A DNA stretch of 64,000 nucleotides, taken from positions 39,788,918-39,852,917 of the forward strand of contig CM070730.1 of the NCBI GenBank assembly GCA_036346275.1, read 5' to 3'. The notes beneath the pieces are model-generated. The model did no database searches, was not told the DNA's origin, and saw nothing but the letters and a program-made list of their open reading frames with translations. The stretch comes from Otatea glauca (lineage: Eukaryota > Streptophyta > Magnoliopsida > Poales > Poaceae). Each line of letters starts with the position of its first letter. Position 1 is the stretch's first letter. The translations under genes were made by a program, and so were the position numbers. Shown here piece by piece: positions 59,302-64,000 of this stretch.

Positions 59302-60180
59302 TTAGCAATGCAAATAGTGAAGTGTTGTCACGAGAAAAGTGGCACACTCTCTATCTCTAACCCATAGTCTCGTAATGTCGATCTCATCCAGAGCACTGCT
59401 CAAACAATCGGTGCAACAACATACTCGGCCTCGTGGTGGACCTGCAACCCAGCATCGCTTCCTAGATGACCAAGAAATAAGAGAAGTGCCAATGAATTGG
59501 CAAGTGCCGTAAGTGCTTTTCCTATCTAACCTCTGACCCGACAAAGTCGGCATCGGAAAAGGCTCTAAGAGATAGACAAGAAGAAGAAGAGTACCAAATA
59601 CCATAATCGGTGGTAGCACGAAGGTACACGAAGATGCGCTTGATCTTTGGCGGTGAGAGGCGCGAGGAGAAGCTTGAAATCGAGCGCACAGACACACAGC
59701 GAAATGTATGTCCGGCCTCGTGGCAGTGAGGTACAAGAGGGAGCCGATCATGCTCCGAAACTCCTTTTGATCAGTAGACTCACCTTCCTCATAGGGCTCG
59801 AGGACAGCAGTGGTGGCCATAGGAGTCATCACCGGCTTCCCATCTGACATGTCAAAGCGTCTCAGGAGGTCACGGGTATACTTGCCTTGATGCAAGAAAG
59901 TACCCTCCCGAGTCTGCTTTATTTGGAAGCCAAGAAAGTAGCTCAACTCGCCCATCATACTCATCTCAAACTCTGTACCCATCACATCAGAAAACTGAGA
60001 GACAAGAGAATGAGAAGAGCCACCAAAAATGATATCATCCACATAAATCTGGACAAGAAGAAAATGAGACTCATGGTGTCTGATGAACAGAGTTTTGTCT
60101 ACTATGCCAATTTTAAAGTCATGGCTGAGAAGATAAGACTTGAGCCTCACATACCATGCTCTGGGGCTGCTTGAGTCCAT
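59302..60180 (-). pseudogene. E10 RT C-terminal half and RNase H, frameshifted
   Basis: The 292-codon reading shows the copia RT catalytic box IYVDDIIFGG, LGFQIKQTREGTFLHQGKYT, the FDMSDGKPVMTPM region and IGSLLYLTATRPDI. After frame changes near 59,690 and 59,590 comes RNase H (LDRKSTYGTCQFIGTSLISW, SSRK), after which the usual end is scrambled (WVAGPPRGRVCC). It copies element RNA and removes it from the hybrid. Confidence 0.9.
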
Positions 60181-60695
60181 CTGAGCTTTGGAAAGCTTGT
60201 ATACATGACTCGAAACTTGGGGTTCTCGAATCTCGGAGGTTGCTTGACATAAACCTCTTCCTCAATATAGCCATTGAGGAATGCACTCTTGACATCCATT
60301 TGATAAAGCTTGAAGCCTTTGGATGCAGAAAATGCCAGCAGGATTCGGATAGCCTCTAGCCTAGCTACAGGAGCAAAGGTCTCCTCAAAGTCAAGACCCT
60401 CAACCTGAGAAAAGCCCTGTGCAACTAGTCTAGCCTTGTTTCTAATTACAACCCCATCCTCACTCTGCTTGTTTTTGAACACCCACTTGGTCCCAATGAC
60501 ATTATGACCAGATGGGGGCTCGACAAGCTGCCATACCTTGTTCCTCTCAAAGTTCTCAAGTTCCTCATGCATAGCATTAATCCACGACTCATCGGATAAT
60601 GCATGAGAAACATCCTTCGGCTCAAAGGAGGCAACGAAGGCAGAGTGAAGACAGACCCGTTCTTGAGCGAGTGACACGCTCGAACAAACCGCCAA
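60147..60695 (-). pseudogene. E10 RT N-terminal half
   Basis: This reading starts in the linker after integrase and covers WINAMHEELENFERNKVWQL, IGTKWVFKNK, ARLVAQGFSQVEGLDFEETF, APVARLEAIRILLAFSASKG and MDVKSAFLNG, which are diagnostic of Ty1/copia RT. It leaves frame at about 60,180, where the downstream reading takes over. Confidence 0.92.
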
Positions 60696-61285
60696 TCATC
60701 TGATCAGGAGGATGACGTCTCTGAATATGACGGGGAGGTCCAGCAACAGAAGTAGCCTCTTCCTCTTGAACAGAAGAGGTAGGAACAGAGCCACTCGCTG
60801 AAGGAGAGTCGGAAGGCAAGGGCCGGTCTCTCTGAGGTGCAGAAATGGAAACAGGAGGCACCTCAAGTGTAGAGGGGACTGGATCCGGTGGAACACCATC
60901 ATCTCCATCATCCTTATCTTCTTCAAAGATGGTCTCAGAGGGATAAGAAGAGCCTGAAACATCAGGTCTAGCTCCTGGGCTAGCCTCATCAAAGGTCACA
61001 TCACAGGTCTCTATGATCCTATGCGCATCAACACTCCAGACCCTATAGCTACGAGAAGACGACGAGTAACCTAGAAAGATACCGTCAGAAGAGCGAGACT
61101 CAAACTAATCTAGGTTACCAGGCTTCAAGATAAAACACTTGCAACCGAAAACGCGAAAATGAGACACACTGGGCTTTCGCCCATACCTCAACTCATAAGA
61201 AGTGCGATGCAAAAGTGCTCTCAAAAACACGCGATTAGAAACATGGCAAGCGGAGCTATAGCCTCACCCAAAACTTCCTAGAGTA
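60622..61285 (-). pseudogene. E10 integrase C-terminal region and linker
   Basis: This continues the integrase: RVFLRALLHRTSYELRYGRK, FRVFGCKCFILKPGN, one TAG stop (about 61,105), DGIFLGYSSSSRSYR, then CDVTFDEASPGARPDVSG. It ends in an acidic, Pro/Ser-rich linker (FEEDKDDGDDGVPPDP) typical between copia integrase and RT. Confidence 0.8.
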
Positions 61286-62335
61286 TCAGTACTCATCTAG
61301 CATCGTCCTGGCCACCTCAACCAGGGTCCTGTTCTTCCTTTCCACTATGCCATTCTGCTGAGGGACGTAGGGAGAAGAGAACTGATGCTCTAAACCAGAC
61401 TCCACACAAAAACTCTCAAAGTAGGAATTCTTGAACTCCGTGCCATTATCACTGCGTATAGCTCGTAATGCACAGGAGCTCAATAGACAACCTCTTGACC
61501 AAACCCCTGAAGTGATAAAAAGTCTCATCCTTCGAGGCCATGAAGAATACCCAAGAGTATCTAGAAAAATCATCAACGATGACAAGAACATACCACTTCC
61601 CTCCTGCTGACTGCACTTTAGCTGGACCAATAGTGTCCATATGTAAAAGCTGTCTGGTGCATCACCATCACTACGGTGGATCGGAGGATGAGAAGCAGTA
61701 ACCATCTTGCCATGTCGGCAAGGAGAGCAAACTAAGTCTTTGACCATCTTGAGTTTAGGCAAACCCCGAATGAGATCGTGGCTGTTAACTCGGGTCAAAT
61801 GATCAAAACCAATGTGACCAAGTCTCCTATGCCAGAAGGAGAGATCATGGGACTCAGAAGCAATCAAACATCGAAGAGAGTCTCCAGAAGAAGCAGAAAA
61901 ATCAGCACGAAAGACTCTCCCAAATCTAGAAATCCCGCAAACTAACCCTCCTGATGAATCAAGAATTCTACAGGCATTACTCTTGAAGCTTACCTCGAAA
62001 GAGTCATCGATAAGCTGAGAAACAGAGAGCAGATTGTATTGCAGCTTACTTACTAAGGCAACATCTTTAAGAATGAAATTTCGGTTAATGCAGATGGTAC
62101 CTTTAGCAATGACTCTACCTGAAGAAGCATCCCCGAAAGTGATCAACTCATCACCAGGGGCTCGGACTAGGGAAGAGAACCATCGAGAATCTCCGGTCAT
62201 ATGACGAGAACAACAGGAGTCGACAATCCAAACATCTCCCTTCCCCATCCGACGAACCTGATCAAGACACAAGAGAGAGAGATGACTCAGTACTGGGATA
62301 GAGTGAAGACTTGGGAACCCAATACTGAAACACAC
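61286..62335 (-). pseudogene. E10 protease and integrase core
   Basis: The 349-codon reading has the protease active site as WIVDSCCSRHMTGD; copia proteases have D-S-G here, so the catalytic Gly is lost. The region ALVSKLQYNLLSVSQL follows. The integrase zinc site is HRRLGHIG ... CSPCRHGK. The first catalytic Asp (MDTIGPAKVQSAGGKW ... DDFSRYSW) is in another frame at 61,640-61,449, while the second Asp and the Glu (RSDNGTEFKN, QQNGIVERKNRT) are back in the main frame. Two frameshifts bracket the middle. Confidence 0.9.
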
Positions 62336-62705
62336 GACGCCTCAGAGTACCAGCCATAGAAGAAGATTGGACTCGAGTGTCTCTCTGACGTTTAACCCTA
62401 ACAAGATCAATAGCAACTCTAGTAGATGATCTAGGAGCTGAAACTGGGTTGGCATGCCTTGGTGCAAAAGCCGAGCCACCCCAGTAAGGCTTCCTAAATC
62501 TCCTACCAGAAAACACCTCACGCCGCTGATATCTACCTCGATGGGAAAAACGAGGAATATCAAAAGGACGGCGGGAAGACTGACTACGAACAGCTCCAAG
62601 ACTAACACTCGAAGAACCAGCATGAAAACCGAGTCCTGGACGCTGCCCAAAAACAGGCGACTCTCTAACCTGTCTAGAAGCAGTGTGTGCCTTAGGAGCA
62701 CTCAA
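62262..62705 (-). pseudogene. E10 gag-pol linker
   Basis: Arg/Ser-rich reading between the gag zinc knuckle and protease, ending YWVPKSSLYPSTESSLSL, which I associate with the Sirevirus pre-protease linker. No catalytic motif. It overlaps the protease reading in a different frame. Confidence 0.55.
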
Positions 62706-62708
62706 AGT

Positions 62709-63191
62709 CTAGGGATGACCCTGAATACCCCTAAGAGCAGCAACACGCTCACGCCGAGTGATCTTGGCGTGCCTGAAGCAGAAATCTACTAGGTGACCAT
62801 CCTTCTTACACAAGGCGCATGTGTACTTCGCCTTGCTAGAGACATAAGCAACAGGAGTAACACCCTTCTGGTCAGAAGTCCTATGGACAACCCCAGCAGA
62901 CCTAAACTTGGTGGTGCTCACTCTGGGAGCTACCACAATCTCACCACTCTTGGAGCCGGGCACAATGGTGGGAGGATGCGCCTGAGCGTGCTCCAAGGGA
63001 TCAAATCCTAGACCTTGATTGAATCTACTAATCTTGGATTGGTCTAGAATAAGATTGAGCTTTTTCTTGCCTCCAACAAACTTCTCGAGAGTGCTCATAA
63101 GATACTGGCAATCTCGAAAGAAAGAGGCACAAGAAGAGCAGGGGGAAGAAGAAGAAGAACCAGAAAGATGAGCTCTCTCAAGGACGTGCAT
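62709..63191 (-). pseudogene. E10 Gag C-terminal part with zinc knuckle
   Basis: The 160-codon reading has FNQGLGFDPLEHA, then the CCHC knuckle CALCKKDGHLVDFC at about residues 127-140, then RHAKITRRERVAALRG. The knuckle binds element RNA. It ends at a TAG at 62,709, before the linker. Confidence 0.85.
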
Positions 63192-64000
63192 TTTTCTCTC
63201 TCAGCATGGCTGCCTCAATCTTGAGGGCCTCACAAGAAACACAAGGAGCATCTCTAATCCTAAGGGTTTGGTCTTTTAACTTCTTCCTAAGATCGACATG
63301 GATTTGATCCACATCATCCTTAACCCCAACACACAGCAGGCAACCTGTTTTTGACTTAACTAGTAAGTCCTTAGCAAGTTGATCACACTTGACATTCAAA
63401 GTATCATTGTCAAGTTTTAGTTACCTCAGACCCTCACATGAGTATTGGGTCCTTAGAAGCATGCAATTCAAGTTCATCATTTCTAGCAGAAAGCTTTCTA
63501 AGGTGTTCGCTCATGGCATCAATTTCAGCAAGCAATTTAGGGCAATTAGCACAAGAGGGAGTAGAGTGAGCATTAAGAAAACTAGCATCTACAGAAGGAG
63601 TATCAACAGATTCATTGCTAGCATTCTTCAACCTAAGACTATCTAGTTCATACAACACACTATCATGTATAGTCCTTAGGTTCTCTAACTCCACAAGCAA
63701 AGCATCACACAAAGTACAGTCATCAGTGACTCAGGAGGGAGAAGATCTAAGTGAAGGTAACTCTCGAGTCAAGGTACCTACTTCCTTTTCTAACTCAGAA
63801 CACCTCGACCTAGCCTTAGCATGAAACTTGCCTAATTTACAGAAGGCAGCATTTAACTCGTCGTAGGTGGGTACCTCATCCGTGTCATTTGTCAAACTCG
63901 AGTCGCTTACTTCAATGGCGCTGCTATGAAGCACATGCCGAGAAGTCATCTTTGCCCTTCACCTTCTCTTGCGGATCGTCCTCGCTTGCATCACTCCAGC
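63178..64000 (-). pseudogene. E10 Gag central coiled-coil-like part, cut by window end
   Basis: Readings at 63,949-63,434 share one frame interrupted by one TGA (about 63,735, a C-to-T change from CGA). They give TYDELNAAFCKLGKFHAKAR, LLVELENLRTIHDSVLYEL and EIDAMSEHLRKLSARNDELE, rich in Leu/Glu/Lys heptads. A frame change near 63,425 leads to VKCDQLAKDLLVKSKTGC and KLKDQTLRIRDAPCVSCEAL (63,399-63,178). This matches the helical region that precedes the knuckle in Sirevirus Gag. The N-terminus is outside. Confidence 0.7.

Larger units (their letters stand above)
54861..64000 (-). mobile_element. E10: Sirevirus-type Ty1/copia element (5' part outside)
   Basis: On the minus strand this holds, in element order from the right edge, gag with one zinc knuckle, protease, integrase, RT, RNase H, an untranslated region with several polypurine tracts, and a 2.4 kb 3' LTR. 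Multiple polypurine tracts, inverted-repeat arrays in the LTR, and a gag with a coiled-coil-like N-terminal part are traits of the Sirevirus (Maximus/SIRE) lineage. All ORFs are interrupted. Confidence 0.85.

Noticed and set aside
62342..62701. Leucine-rich, membrane-like ORF on the minus strand
   Set aside because: Out-of-frame shadow of the Sirevirus gag-pol linker reading at 62,262-62,705.

Overview
The window reads as a stretch of repeat-rich intergenic DNA from a flowering plant, most likely a grass (Poaceae). The grounds are long-LTR Ty3/gypsy elements starting TGTAACATCCC, a Sirevirus-type Ty1/copia element, CACTA transposase remnants and a MITE embedded in a TA microsatellite. I find no intact host gene. 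Almost all of the 64 kb is transposable elements inserted into one another, and every element coding region carries stops or frameshifts. Four insertion junctions can be read from target-site duplications (TSDs).

Left half (1-32,321). E1 is a minus-strand LTR element with about 5.6 kb LTRs. Its 3' LTR is 1-5,115 (cut by the window edge), its internal region is 5,116-9,601, and its 5' LTR is 9,602-10,453 plus 22,465-27,251. The internal region shows no recognisable pol and carries a gag-like reading made largely of CCHC zinc knuckles. The E1 5' LTR is split by E2 (10,454-22,464, TSD CAGCC), a complete but decayed Tekay/Del-type chromovirus on the minus strand with 3.1 kb LTRs, a pre-gag ORF, gag, protease, RT-RNase H, integrase and chromodomain. 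E1 itself lies inside the tnp2 transposase gene of a CACTA DNA transposon, E3 (27,252-30,429). A 1.2 kb unassigned segment follows, then a second CACTA-like end, E4 (31,619-32,321).

Right half (32,322-64,000). E5 is an old plus-strand gypsy element: LTR (32,322-33,013 and 41,941-about 45,785), ancillary ORFs (45,786-47,405) and gag (50,579-51,291). Its LTR is broken by E6, a small non-autonomous copia element (33,014-41,940), whose own 5' LTR is broken by E7, a 6.3 kb solo LTR (33,066-39,367, TSD TATTA) that holds a Micron-like element in a TA microsatellite. The E5 internal region is broken by the solo LTR E8 (47,740-50,565), and its gag by the LTR E9 (51,292-54,860). E9 is cut by E10, a minus-strand Sirevirus running off the window end (3' LTR 54,861-57,283; pol and gag 59,302-64,000).

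Inferred order of insertion, oldest to youngest: E3, E1, E2 on the left; E4, E5, E6, E7 and E5, E9, E10 on the right. The gypsy LTRs, though strongly diverged, share the same ordered modules: a GC-rich promoter block, an acidic-peptide/GGCAAG motif, a CTCTGCAGAG palindrome and a GAGTAC...GTACTC stem-loop. These modules, the multi-knuckle E1 protein, the Micron-like element and the Sirevirus LTR arrays are the most interesting content. Paired LTR copies disagree mainly in GC-rich stretches around CTG/CAG/CCG triplets, so part of the apparent decay may be a sequence-consensus artefact.
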